Below are positions 35,390 through 46,949 of a stretch of 64,000 bases of DNA, in pieces. This stretch comes from Epiperipatus broadwayi (Eukaryota > Onychophora > Udeonychophora > Euonychophora > Peripatidae): contig JAQFVV010012422.1 in NCBI GenBank assembly GCA_028023455.1, positions 8,173,210-8,237,209 of the forward strand, in the 5' to 3' direction. The position numbers were made by a program, and so were the translations under genes. The notes beneath the pieces are model-generated. The model ran no database searches and had not been told where the DNA came from. It saw nothing but the letters and a program-made list of their open reading frames with translations. Positions within the stretch are counted from its first letter, which is position 1; every line of letters begins with the position of its first letter.

Positions 35390-36910
35390 TTTTCATATTT
35401 CAAGAGCAATTCTATTCACACTACCTACAATGGACACCAGATGGTGTGATTTTATAACCCATATCTTTAGACTAGCTGCTAGCTTTTGACTTCATTGATA
35501 AAAACTTAGAATTTGAAACTGGGACTAATGCACTATGCATCTAGCAGCAACTTTTTATTCCTTTATACTATATAAATATAAAATTAAAAAAAAAGACTTT
35601 GAACCCAAGTCAACTCATTTGCATACTTACATAGATCTGACACCTGGTCAGATTTTTCATATTTTAAAAACATTTTTATTTTAACTGAGGACCTCTTCTA
35701 TTCTTTGACTAGAAAGATTAATATATACAATATCACATGACCTTCTTATATGGTTTCAAAGCAGGTTTTTAACCTACTCTAGCTCCACCTATTGTAAGCC
35801 TGAGTAATCAATGGACATTGGAATAAAAGCCACCTTTTCAGACTGATTAAAATTCAAAACAATGTTATTTATTATTTTTTATTTTAGACCATCTCTTGAA
35901 TAGTACAAATGGTACAAAGAGATGAAAAGTGACTGCTAATTTAGATTTGAATCCAACCTGAAAGACATAGATATTATAGAGTTATATGATTTAATGTCCA
36001 TTGATGACACAGGCTTACAGTAATTGGTTTTGCAGCAAGAATAAGAGAATCATTCCCAAAAGCATTTAAATAAGTGTATGAGAAGATTATATCTTGTTAT
36101 TGTATCTTCTTAGGCAAAGGGTAAAAGTGACCTATAATAGACATAAAACAAGTCTAAAATATATAGATACTAGTGGCCTAGTTTCATATCCATCAGTGAA
36201 TTGATTTTGGCTCAAAACATTTGCTTTTTTTAAAGACTATTAGCTTGAATGATATATATAAAAAAGCTGCTAGATACAACTTTAGTTCTAGATTTGAAGC
36301 CTAAGTGATAAAGATAAATACTAAAAATTACACCATTTTACCATGTGGTGTCAATTGATTATTCAGTTTTACAGTAGATCACTCTACAATACAATGTTGT
36401 TTTATGTTTGAGCATCATAACAGTGTGATAGATTTTTTTTTAATTACATCAGTTGGGAATCAATTATTAAGCCATTGGTCCTTGGGCATCCTGTCATACT
36501 GCATTAAACTGCATGGAACAATAATATTGTGTTGCTATGGCTTCAATGAAATAAAAGGCCTGCATGGTTTAGTGCAGTGATAGAGTGGCAGACCATCAAA
36601 TTTAGGACTTAAACAATATCTGATCTCCTGAATGATCAATCACTTGATTATTTGTCCTGCAGAGTTCAGCATATAAAGAAGAATATCACACTATGGAGCT
36701 AAAGATCCATAGATCATAATTCAACTTTGTCATTTCCAAATGCACAAATATCATAAAACCTCCAAGTGGCAAATTATTTAACTATTATGTAAAAATGTTG
36801 GCAACTGTGTGGTAAACATTAAAGTATGGATAGCTTTTATATTTGTATGATCCAGAAATATCTTTCAATTCCCAATATCTATCACCAATTTAAATTGCAT
36901 ATTTTTCCAC
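35390..36910. repeat. Cluster of degenerate interspersed repeats
   Basis: Blocks such as ATGGACACCAGATGGTGTG (35429), ACTGGGACTAATGCACTATG (35519) and GTAAGCCTGAGTAATCAATGG (35794) echo others at 28.2 and 30.6 kb. At about 36560-36660 a segment (GCATGGTTTAGTGCAGTGAT, GAGTGGCAGACCATCAAATT) resembles a decayed tRNA-derived element. There is no host gene. Confidence 0.35.
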
Positions 36911-37370
36911 CTTTTTTACCACTTACTATAAGCTTTATAAATGAATGATAGTTGCCAGATGACAGTGCTTAATAAATCTCCTGTGCTCATAGCCTTCATC
37001 AGGAGCTTTGGATTTTGAAACAATGTGACTGGATCCTGGAATCTGATGCATCTTTTTTCCAGCTCCTATCATTTACTTCTATGTTATACTATATGACTAT
37101 ACAAGCACATTGGTGTAGATTAAAAATATTTGTTTTTAATTTAGGCTGATAGTTTGATAGCATATCATAGAGATAAATGATAGGAATTTGAAACAAGATA
37201 CAACAGATCCCAAGGTCCAGTTGCACTATTCCAAAATCCAATGCTCCTCACTGATGAAAGTCATATACTTGAATTTTGGATAGAAAAGCATAGAGTAGGG
37301 ATTTATAAAGCACTGACAATTGGCAACTACAATTGCTTTCTAAAGTATACAGTAAGTGGCATAAAAAGAG
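36911..37370. mobile_element. Foldback element with 170-200 bp inverted arms
   Basis: The left arm 36911-37082 pairs with the right arm 37166-37370. Paired landmarks are ACCACTTACTATAAGCTTTA with AAAGTATACAGTAAGTGG; AGTTGCCAGATGACAGTGCT with AGCACTGACAATTGGCAACT; CTTTGGATTTTG with CAAAATCCAATG; and CCTATCATTTA with TAAATGATAGG. Mismatches and indels are moderate, so it is older than the palindrome at 38.1 kb. A partial relative (ATGCCAGAGATGATAATGCT) is at about 39532. Confidence 0.75.
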
Positions 37371-38100
37371 GAATGGATGTAAAAGTATGCTACTAAAACA
37401 GCAATATATAAGCTGTTTTATTGGTTTATAACAATTTAAATCTTGGAATAGATCATGAGGAAGAGAGATATTTATTTTTGTTGTAAAATAAAACTACTGT
37501 AATGAGTTTATTGCACTGTGGTATTTGGTGCAATAGTATAAGGATTAAAAAGCTAAAGGTTCTTGAATAGTTTAACCTACAGTTTATCTATGTTCAAATA
37601 TCAAATGACCACCTGAGCAGCTAATCATTTTTCTTACTCTTAGAGTTAGTAATTTGTGTATGTGTAAACTATTATTGATCACAAAAATGCATAATGTAAC
37701 ATATAACGTCATCCTGATTCTTATATTTATTCATTAATATAACGCTAATTACTTGATTTTAAAAAAAAATGTTAGTGTTTAATTTGTTTAAGTATTTAGT
37801 GTCTAATTAATAATCTTGTGCTTATGAACAGCCTTTTAATTCACAATACTAAGTATATATCACACATAGAAGTATATAACTTTTATATAGAAAGCTTGTG
37901 ATTGATAAATCATAATAATGGACTAACATAAGTTGATGGGCTGTAGGTTAGAAAAATGTTTTTGAAATGAGCATCATGGCTTATCAAAGAACAATATCAT
38001 CTTGATTTAGTTCAGAATAACTTAATTTTTGGTGTCTATAAATTTCTAATCTTATTAATAAGTGCATATCTGAGTCTTAGTCAAGCAAACGAATCCAAAA
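37371..38100. other. Unassigned AT-rich spacer
   Basis: No feature is supported. Confidence 0.4.
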
Positions 38101-38123
38101 ATTAATAATAATAATAATAATAA

Positions 38124-38300
38124 TATATTGCTTATGACACTCTATTCATATACACATTAATGCAACAAATTTTCTTAAAAACTTCTTTATTTTCTTACGG
38201 TTTCGACTATCCAGCAGTCGAAACCGTAAGAAAATAAAGAAGTCTTTAGGAAAATTTTTTGCATTAATGTGTATATGAATAGAGTGTCATAAGCAATATA
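38124..38300. mobile_element. Near-perfect palindrome, 85 bp arms, 7 nt loop
   Basis: Arms 38124-38208 and 38216-38300 pair with only three mismatches by hand count. The tip is GGTTTCGACT-loop-AGTCGAAACC and the base is TATATTGCTTATGACAC with GTGTCATAAGCAATATA. An (AAT)n microsatellite (38103-38124) adjoins the left end and TATA-rich DNA the right. It is a compact snapback element with the CAGCAGTCGAAAC motif that occurs, more decayed, at 5.1 and 58.0 kb. Confidence 0.9.
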
Positions 38301-38955
38301 TATAATTATATGAAGATATGCAAAGAAAGTGAAGGAGAAGAATAAGAGAATAATAATAAAAACTATATAATATTTTTTTTTAAAAAAAAAATCGTTTTAA
38401 TTTTTTTCTAACACTTTTTAAAGTAATATTGATGTTAATTATAATGTTTGTTGATTCAAAATACTATTATTAAAATTAGTAATATATTTTATAGACCTTA
38501 TGACTTTATTCGTAAATGAAGGCTAGTAGTCTAACCTTAAGGCGATCGGTGAAAGTACAATAACCCAAAGAGAAAAAGTTAAAGTTGAGTAGCCTTTCTT
38601 CTTCCTGCAATTACGGACTAATAATATTTTTTTCGCTTCACTGCAGATTATGGCAAAATTCATAAACATTTACTGTAAACATAAGTTGTATGTGTGTGTA
38701 TATATATTGTGAGCATAGTTTAGTATTACTATGCTTGAATAATCAAAAACCTGGAATCAAGCTAATGACACAGATCAGCTTAAAGTCTACTTGGTCCCAT
38801 CATGATTATAATTGTTCTGAATTGCTTTTATTTAGAAGTACCAAATATAAAACTAATTAACACTTTACAACGAGGCTTCATGTATTATTTCATCACTGTA
38901 CTCTTCAGTCTAGATATTCAAAATGCTTGAGAAAAGAGAATTATATATATAATAT
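38301..38955. other. Unassigned AT-rich spacer
   Basis: No feature is supported. Confidence 0.4.
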
Positions 38956-38956
38956 T

Positions 38957-39139
38957 AGCATCATCATCACATGATCATTTCTTATGCTTGCTCATAGCTG
39001 TTATTAAAACAGGCAAAACTCTCCATACAGTAGAGCCACTCAATGCAGGCCAAAGTAGTCAATGGATGCCAGACTCTGGTTTGCACTGAGTGGCACTACT
39101 GTATGGAGAGTTTTGCCATTTTAATAGCATCATCATCAT
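38957..39139. mobile_element. Foldback family B hairpin
   Basis: The arms 39001-39047 (GGCAAAACTCTCCATACAGT, CCACTCAATGCA) and 39082-39127 (TGCACTGAGTGGCACTACTG, GGAGAGTTTTGCC) are inverted and nearly complementary. AGCATCATCATCA is found on both sides (38957-38969 and 39126-39138). This may be a target-site duplication or simply a shared ATC microsatellite. Relatives are at 3061-3136 and 54113-55250. Confidence 0.75.
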
Positions 39140-40060
39140 TATTATTACTCATCTAGTTATTTGAAATATCTTGAGACAGAGAATTTGATGAACTGAATTA
39201 CTTTAATTTTATATATATAAATACGGAGAGGAGATTCGATATTTTCATGATCTGGTTTTGATTTTTCGGTCTATATTTGAACAATAATAGTGAAACTAAA
39301 ATATAATTTTTTAATAAATATTTCCACAGTAGGATAACGGTCTCTCCATTAGCATCTCATAGAAGGTTAGTGCAGCAGAAGTCACAACTCATCAAGTTTG
39401 ATGATTACCAGGGTTTGCATAGTTTTCTATTCTTATTTTATGTTTTCTGAAGACACTGGATTCTCATTTACATACTTTTTTTCTTTCACTACAGCTATAC
39501 CACTTATTGAAAACTTTAATAGCTAATAGATGCCAGAGATGATAATGCTTAATAAACCTCTATCCAGTGCTGTTCTGCCCAATATCTCCAGACCACTTTC
39601 ATGTCAATAATTGGTAGTTAGGAAAATAGCCATTATCTATAACTGATTTGTACTTTTACTTTAAAGAATGCAGCTTATTTAATGGCTTTGTATATATTAT
39701 ATAATCCAAGTTAATATCTTGAAAATGTATACATCCTAATACTTTAATCTTAAACCCAGACCATCATTTGCTTAGCTACATAAATGTGAAATTAATTTAA
39801 TTGAATGCTAAATAATGTCAGCAAATGCTACTTCTTATGAATTATATGTTAGTAATGACATTCATTTTCTTTCTTTTATATACACAACTTAAGTGAATAT
39901 TTAACATATTAATGATGAAGCAACATTTGGTTATTTCCTTATCATATTAAATAACAAACTTATTGATTATTTTTATATTGTTGATATGGTTTAATAAAGA
40001 TTAATTCAATTTATTTATTTCAATAATTATTACTAGCATTTGGAACTAAATCTTTTTAAC
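39140..40060. other. Spacer with a partial foldback relative
   Basis: At about 39484-39575, CACTACAGCTATACCACTTA through ATGATAATGCTTAATAAACC resembles the left arm of the 36911-37370 element. Otherwise nothing is supported. Confidence 0.4.
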
Positions 40061-40133
40061 TCTTTCTCTCATTCTCTCTTTATTTTCTTTTATCTTACTG
40101 TTTTCTATCATTTCATGTTTGCAGATTGTCATC

Positions 40134-40199
40134 ATGAACTCTCAAACCATCATTAGTCTTTGTATATTAATTGTAGCAATAGCTTTGTTGTGCTTGTGA
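40134..40199 (+). CDS. Possible orphan signal-peptide exon (speculative)
   Basis: A long pyrimidine tract (about 40051-40120) ends in TTTGCAG at 40124, a good 3' splice site. Nine bases later an ATG (40134) opens a 21-codon frame, MNSQTIISLCILIVAIALLC, which is almost entirely hydrophobic like a secretory leader. A GTGAAAG at 40196 could serve as a donor before the TGA. This resembles the layout of the PAN gene's first coding exon (AG, short leader, ATG, signal peptide). No downstream exon is recognised, and the sequence beyond is CT microsatellite. It may be chance in AT-rich DNA. Confidence 0.2.
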   Translation: MNSQTIISLCILIVAIALLCL

Positions 40200-40290
40200 A
40201 AGGAAATTTCTATTGTTTAATCCCCACACCATCCTGCAGCATCATTTATGATTGCAACCTTTTCTTTTTTTTAGTCTGATTTTTGTTGTT

Positions 40291-40362
40291 TGTTTCTCTC
40301 TCTCTCTCTCCTCTCCCTCTCCCCCCCCTCCATATCTCTCTCTCTCTCTCTCTCTCTGACTC
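40291..40362. repeat. CT microsatellite with C-run
   Basis: Imperfect (CT)n interrupted by a C-run (about 40320-40329). The 63-codon open frame over it is a repeat artefact. Confidence 0.9.
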
Positions 40363-40399
40363 CCTCCTTCTCTCTTTTTCTTCTAAAATCAAGATGATA

Positions 40400-42140
40400 A
40401 TACATATAAATATTTTATGTGTGTGTTATTCATGTACTCATTTGTGCTTATATATATATATATACTTATTCTAATTTTATTTATGCCACATATAGAAATT
40501 TTTATGACCTTTCAAGATGCGAAAAAAAATCATCTCTGCTGGAAATGTGCTTGTGTCATAATCAGCACACCAGCAGTTCAGAAATGAGTTGAACCTCATC
40601 AGACACTGCAACATAATTTCTATTGAAATACCATCACAATATTCAATTTGATATTAAAATTTGCATATAAATTTAGGGGTAATTTAACTAGAGGCTCATT
40701 TGCATCATTTTAATGTTGATAGAAATTTTATTCAAATTTATTTTTCCATAGGAATTTTTATTACTAGTATGGTGGAATCATCATTTCTGCTATAGTATGG
40801 TCCAAGGTGTTCTCATATACATTATAGTCCTGTGTAATAGCTCACAGTTTGTAGATAAGTTTGATTACAATAGGACACATATTGTTTATTAAAAATATAT
40901 AGAACTTTTCAACATGTACATGCATAACATAGATGCTTTATTATATGTATAGAATACATATATAAATTAAAATTATAGTAGAAACAATAATAAATTGAAG
41001 GAATACATTTAGCATATATATTTACTGCTTGTGTGCATACTCATTCACATTCACTCAAAAAATAAAAAAATCTTTCGGTCCCATCTTTTTTTTAAAAATA
41101 AAATGAATAGCAAAATTTCAACTTTCATTATTATTAAATTTACTCTTGGTAATATTCTTTTATTCTACCCCCCCCCCCCTATAGAAATATAATAGCCATT
41201 TCGTTATCAGGAACTATGCTCTCTCTAGTTGTTTTGATGTTTTTATATCAACTTTACAAATGTTTTTTTAAATTTTGTAAAATTTTTAGCATTATTCTTA
41301 GGAAATATTTTATGTGAAATACTGTAAATCAAATTCTGAAAGAATAATAAAGCAACACAAGCTGAAGAAACATTACTACTTTAAGACCAAAAAAAAAGGC
41401 TACTGCAAAATTGTAAAATTTATTAAACTTACAAATTTAATGTTTTGTCATTTTAAATGTGATCAATGTAGTCTTCCAAGATAGAAAAATGACCACTGTT
41501 GTATTAAAATGTGTTCCTCACTGAAAAAGCCAGAAGCAGAAACTGGTCTGGGGTTGGGGAAATTCTGAAAAGCTTGTTAAGAGCTATTGGTAAGCTCATT
41601 AGATAACATTTGTAATACAAGCTTGTTAAATTAGGTCATGTGATATATGATTTGATTTCTTTGCAATAATATTTTTTGCTATTATGGCTTTGGCAATATT
41701 ATATTGCTAAAGCTATTAATATATATAGTGTATCTGAACTTTGTTTAGTCCCATATGGCTATTTAAGTTAGCTAGCTAGATTTGAAGACATATGGATGTC
41801 TGAAAATTTCAGATTTTCTACTTATTAATTAGAGCTTTAACTCACTCGGCCAACTGAAATTTTTGGCAGCAGAAAGGTTAACCATTAGATAAAGTGCTGA
41901 GCTTGATCTGGTATTTTAAATCTAATGCTTGAATATCCTATGACCTTACTGAGGAAGCCAGAAACTAGCTTGTTAAGAGCTATTGGCAAGCTATATTAGA
42001 TAAAATTTGTTAAATTTATTTTGTTTATTTACACATACAATTTATAGTACAGAATTGTATTTAAATCATGAAAAAATTGTGATTAAGTAAATTAAGATTT
42101 GAGAATGTTATATTTAGGGAGATAAAAAATGGCTACTGTT
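40400..42140. other. Mosaic of degenerate repeats
   Basis: Two diverged copies of a block, AAGCTTGTTAAGAGCTATTG plus GTAAGCTCATTAGATAACAT (41570 and 41967), lie about 400 bp apart. Both follow a GAAGCCAGAAACT-type sequence. There is no gene. Confidence 0.4.
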
Positions 42141-42143
42141 GTA

Positions 42144-42307
42144 CTAAGATAAGTTTCGAATTCAGACTTTTACATGACCAACTACTCTCAATGCCATCTC
42201 ATATTGCTGACCCACCTGATCACACATATGTTGAAAAGATAAATAATCACCAATATACATATTTCGTGCTAAACCAGCAATTATCAGTTGGTCTAGATTA
42301 CTATCCT

Positions 42308-42353
<46 letters not shown>

Positions 42354-43074
42354 AATATAAAATCAGTGCTCAGAATTATATTAAGATAGCCAATCTTCAT
42401 ACTTTAATGGGACAGGCTTCAAACTATTCCAACTCATAACTCTTCAGTCTTCCATTTCATTGAAAATCTGATGATGGAACATTCAAAGCCCATGTTAATG
42501 CCAAGGTTGGCATCCTACCCATGTTGACATATTAGTCATTCTGACCCCTCATGTGCAGGAGAATAATCCATTTATACACACATGTGAGGAATGGGCAGAC
42601 CTTTTACACACTATTTATATAAATTAATACATTGTACAGGCTTAAACCTGCATTTTTATATATGTAATAATGCAGGGTTCGAACTCAGACTTTCACATGA
42701 CCCACTTCTCTCAGTGCCATCTCACATTTCTGACCCACCTAATCACACACATGTTGAAAAGATAAATAATCACCAATATATATATATATCATGCTAAACT
42801 AGCAATCATCAGTTAGTCTAGATTACTATCCTCATGCATATATACAATCAGTGCTCAGCTGGGCAGGCTTCAAACTATTCCAACTCACAACTCTTCAGCC
42901 TTCCATTTCATTGAAAATCTGATGATGGAATGTTCAAAGCCCTTGTTAGTGCCAATGTTGTCATCAGCAATATGAGATGGCACTGAGAGTAGTGGGTTGT
43001 GTGAAAGTTCGAGTTTGAATCCCGCATGTATTACATATATAAAAATGCAGGTTTAAGCCTGTACAATGTATTCA
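42144..43074. mobile_element. Composite foldback family C element
   Basis: The first segment (42144-42640, minus orientation relative to 59.8-60.25 kb) runs from TTCGAATTCAGACTTTTACA to TACACACTATTTATATAAAT. The second segment (42629-43074) is bounded by inverted ends: ATACATTGTACAGGCTTAAA at 42629 and TTTAAGCCTGTACAATGTAT at 43055-43074, with about 100 bp arms that include a B-box-like GGGTTCGAACTC. A (CA)n(TA)n microsatellite lies at 42310-42353. Short open frames here and in the 59-60 kb copy translate similarly only because the DNA is repeated. Confidence 0.75.
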
Positions 43075-43683
43075 AGATAAGTTTGGGAATTTCAATGTTT
43101 TCATTATTTATTTGTTTACATTTTTTGGATTGCATAAAATTGAAGTCAATGATATTGAACCAGCATATGTCATGAATTCACTATACTATCAATACTATTA
43201 TTATAAAATTGCAAAAATAAAATTGAATCAACTATATATCAAAGTGATAATAGATCTGTTATCACATGTATGACAAATTTCTTCATGGTATTTTCCCAAA
43301 TACAACATTTTTTAACAAGATCAGTAGATAGTCTCAATTTGTAGATTACATGGCTCAAATCCTTTTTCAATAACTCAAGAGATCAGATATGATCCTCTTC
43401 AATTAGCCATTAAGCAATAATTTGATTTCAAGCTTTTGTATTAGTGACAAAACATATTTTATTACTGCTAAGATTCATATGGTTTTTGAGATATGTGGCA
43501 ATATTCCAAAAAACTGGTGGAAGTATTTTAGAGATCCAAGATATCTGCCAAAAAAAAATCAAAATTTATAATGTGGGCTTAGAAATTGTTTAATTCATGG
43601 ATTCCATTATAACTTGAAGTGAAGATTCATTATGCACAATTATCAATTAAGCTCTAGTTCCTCTGCTATAATATTTAAAAAGT
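43075..43683. other. Unassigned AT-rich spacer
   Basis: No feature is supported. Confidence 0.4.
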
Positions 43684-43790
43684 CATGCATTGGTGGTCGA
43701 GAGGTCAGCACAGCTGCCTTGCAAGCAGTTATCTGGGGTTAGCAGGTTTGCTTCTTGGCTGATATTATGACACATGAAAAAAAAAAAAAT
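43684..43790 (+). mobile_element. tRNA-derived SINE, diverged copy
   Basis: The tRNA-like head reads TGGTGGTCGAGAGGTCAGCA, then CTGCCTTGCAAGCAG, followed by a decayed B-box region (GGTTTGCTTCTTGGC). It ends with GATATTATGACACATG and a poly(A) tail (43777-43789), as in the copies at 49972 and 56910. It is more decayed than those. Confidence 0.65.
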
Positions 43791-44240
43791 TAATCAATAA
43801 AAATATATCAGTTTTTCGTCTATTACATTGAAGCAGATTACTTTGTCCTATCATTTATGTATACATTTATTGTATATAATAAAATAAATTCATATTAAAA
43901 ATATGTATAATTTCTTAATATATATATTTTTAGAAATTCTAGACTTTTTTATGATATAAAGGAAATTTTAATTAAATTACCCAGTAAATTTACATTCAAA
44001 CTTCACTATCAAATTGAACCTTCTGATAGTACTTAAATAGAAATTGCTTCATTGTGTTTTATGAAATGATAAATGATTTTCAGGCTGCTGATGATATCAG
44101 TTACAACAGAGTAAAAATTGTTTTGTTTTGGGTTTTTTACATCAAACATCATCACTTAAATGACTGTGAAAAAATTTATAAGTTGGTGTATGTTAAATTA
44201 GCATTATTATATTTAAATATTTAATAATCGTAATATATAA

Positions 44241-44612
44241 CATCAAATGTATGCATAATCAAAGGGAAGCAGACAAATTTTCATAACCTGTCAAATATAA
44301 GTGTATATACTCATCTTCATTATCAGAAAATCCCATCTAATAATAGGAGAGTCACACTTAAAAGAATAAGCAGTAACTATTTTATTCTTGGGTGGGGTTT
44401 TCTGGCAACGAAAAAGAGTATATACAATTATATTTGACAGCTTATGGAAATTGGTCTGCTTCCCGTCGATTATGGATACATTTGGAGTTATAGTAATTTA
44501 ACATTATTATATTGAATAATGTTAAATTACCTTTTCTGACAATGAAAATGGATGTACACATTTATATTTGACAACTTAAAGAAGTTGCTCTGCTTACCTT
44601 TGATTACATATT
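44241..44612. mobile_element. Foldback element with an extra third arm
   Basis: The arm 44241-44336 (CATCAAATGTATGCATAATC, AAGCAGACAAATTTTCATAA, CTGTCAAATATAAG) is inverted at 44393-44485 (TATATTTGACAGCTTATGG, GATTATGGATACATTTGG). A third, direct copy of the right arm follows at 44532-44612. Between them is a short perfect-looking palindrome, TTTAACATTATT/AATAATGTTAAA (44497-44525). The arrangement is like that at 30.8-31.5 kb. Confidence 0.75.
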
Positions 44613-46945
44613 AATATAATTTGCAAGTACAAGATGACAGGAACAGAAAAGTTAGGTGGTGGTTTGTTGCCATCTACAATCATATCATTAATAAGAAACA
44701 AAACAGCATTTAATTTCGACCCAATGGAATATGTAAAATCAAATTTAAATAATAACCACAATTATTCCTCAATAAATAGGGCAGCACCCCTAGTCAATCA
44801 ATGAGAGGTATAGTTCTATCGTACCACACCAAATGTATCTAAGAAAAAGATTAATTTATACAAAGAAGATAATGAAATCTTTTCAGTTGCAGACATTAAA
44901 AACGTTTTGCTAAATTATTACAAATACAAACAAAAAAGAAAAAAGTAATACAATATAAAAAATATTATTACATATTTCGCAGAAGATGTACTAATCCCAT
45001 GCTGTAATGGTGCATCCATATGCTTATCTAAGTCTTGAGTAATCTGTGTTGGCTAAAAAAGTTTCAGTTCCAATCAGTTTTAGGATTTTTTTAGTAGCCC
45101 ACTTATAGCTAAACCAGCTAATCAACCAATAATGATTTGTAATGTTACCTAAATATTGTTAGCCAGAAGAAAATATAAATTAAAAAAATGTCAAATCCCC
45201 ATGACCAGAAAAGTTGACCAACTTGACTTCTTCACAGCCTTTTCTATAACGAGATGTTTGTTGGAGAGCTTTGTATTGCAGAGGGCCTTTTTAAAAAATA
45301 AATAAATAAAAAAGGAGGTTAGCTACCTTTACCTCTCTGCTTTGGTAAATCACTATTGTAATCAGCTAGAAGCCAGATTACTTTGTTTTTAGAAATAATA
45401 TACGTTGGATTGGGAAAGTCATAAATATTAGACAGAAGCTAAAAATAAAAAAGAATAGAATTAAAGAATCTGTTCACGTGATAATGACAAATAATACCGT
45501 AAATCCACCTAGAGTGATACTGCAGAATGTTTGGGAACCACACATCAAACTTGCCCTTAAGAAATAAGGAGGGCTTCATAGATAAGTATAAAAAATTTCT
45601 ACTGACTGTTATCTTTGATAAAATAACTTAGTTGTCTAAAGCATCATCTTAAATTCAATATTCTAGAATCTGAATGTCATCAGTTTAATTCTTATGCTAA
45701 CACTATTATTGATCTGGCCAGAAATACACGACGAAGAGCGAATATCACTCAAAATGTTGAGTTATAACGTAATTTGAGTGCTGCTAATATCAGCTGAAGT
45801 TTGAATTTTGTTCAAGATATTTAATAATTTCAATCTTTTGAATATATATTGTATTATATAAGTAGCTAATTTAAATAACTACCATTTCTTATCTTACTCC
45901 ACAAGGGTGAAACCCCTACACGTTTTCGGTGCAGTAAAAACAGATAATAATAATAATAAAAAGACAAGAATTTCCACAATATCTTTAGAAAAATTAAACG
46001 CATTTCTATCTTCTTGTGAAATATAAATAATAATATCTATTATCATACATGGTGCATAGTTTGTTTGTTTTTTCATTCTTATCTGTCTTAGTTATTTACA
46101 ACTGTAAAATGTTAATACTAATAATAAAAATTCCCGGGAAGTACATTTCTAAGAAATCTTTTCTATATAAAGTAAATGACTATATTAATATGCATTTAGT
46201 TTTAGCGATAATGTAAGTAATTATTGCTTTCTGGGTGTTATTACTGTATCATATATAATAATAATGTTTATATATTTAAATGTGCTTAAAATGAAGTTAA
46301 TTACAAACACGTGTACGTTTGTGTCTGAGCAAAAGTAAATAAACATTATCTATAAGGTATCAAAGTATCAAAATCTTGCTATAATGTTGATATTTAGATC
46401 TTTTACATAACCCTGAGATATGATAGATAAAATTATCATATATATTGTACATCTAAAATTAAAATTACCTTAAATAATTTATTTATTCCATTACCATAAT
46501 TATAAAATTTAAATCACGAGATTTTCGGCTACAGGAATAAAATAGAACTTTTATCATTATCATCATCATCATCATCATCTTTATATATTATTATGTGCCA
46601 TTGAGTTGATGTCGATTTGAATAGCATTTTGCCTAGCCATAATATCATCATAGTATGCAAAACAGTTTGAGATTGCTTTATCTTGTCAGTTGGAAATGTT
46701 TTTTTATTGTCAAGACCAAGATAACTATCTCTCTCTCATCATCTTATATCATTGTTGTCCACAAAGATGTTAATAAGACTTTTTTTTAAAAAAAAAAAAA
46801 AAAAAGCAAATAAAATAGAAGAAAGTTGGATAGAAAAACATAGTTGTTCCTTTTAAAGGATTGTTATAAGAGGGAAAAGATAACATTTAGATTTCAGTAT
46901 AATGCTATAGAAATAAATAAATGACTAAATTAATGCTATATTAGA
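44613..46945. other. Unassigned AT-rich spacer
   Basis: No gene. Microsatellite (ATC)n at about 46553-46580 and an A-run at about 46790-46805. Confidence 0.4.
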
Positions 46946-46949
46946 TGGG

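Noticed and set aside
40283-40474. ORF rich in Ser/Leu/Pro
   Set aside because: Generated by the CT/C microsatellite.
42191-42797. Two ORFs with similar peptides (VPSHI(A/S)DPP...), also on the minus strand at 60032-60244
   Set aside because: Similarity comes from the non-coding foldback family C repeat, which contains B-box-like DNA; frames are broken in other copies.
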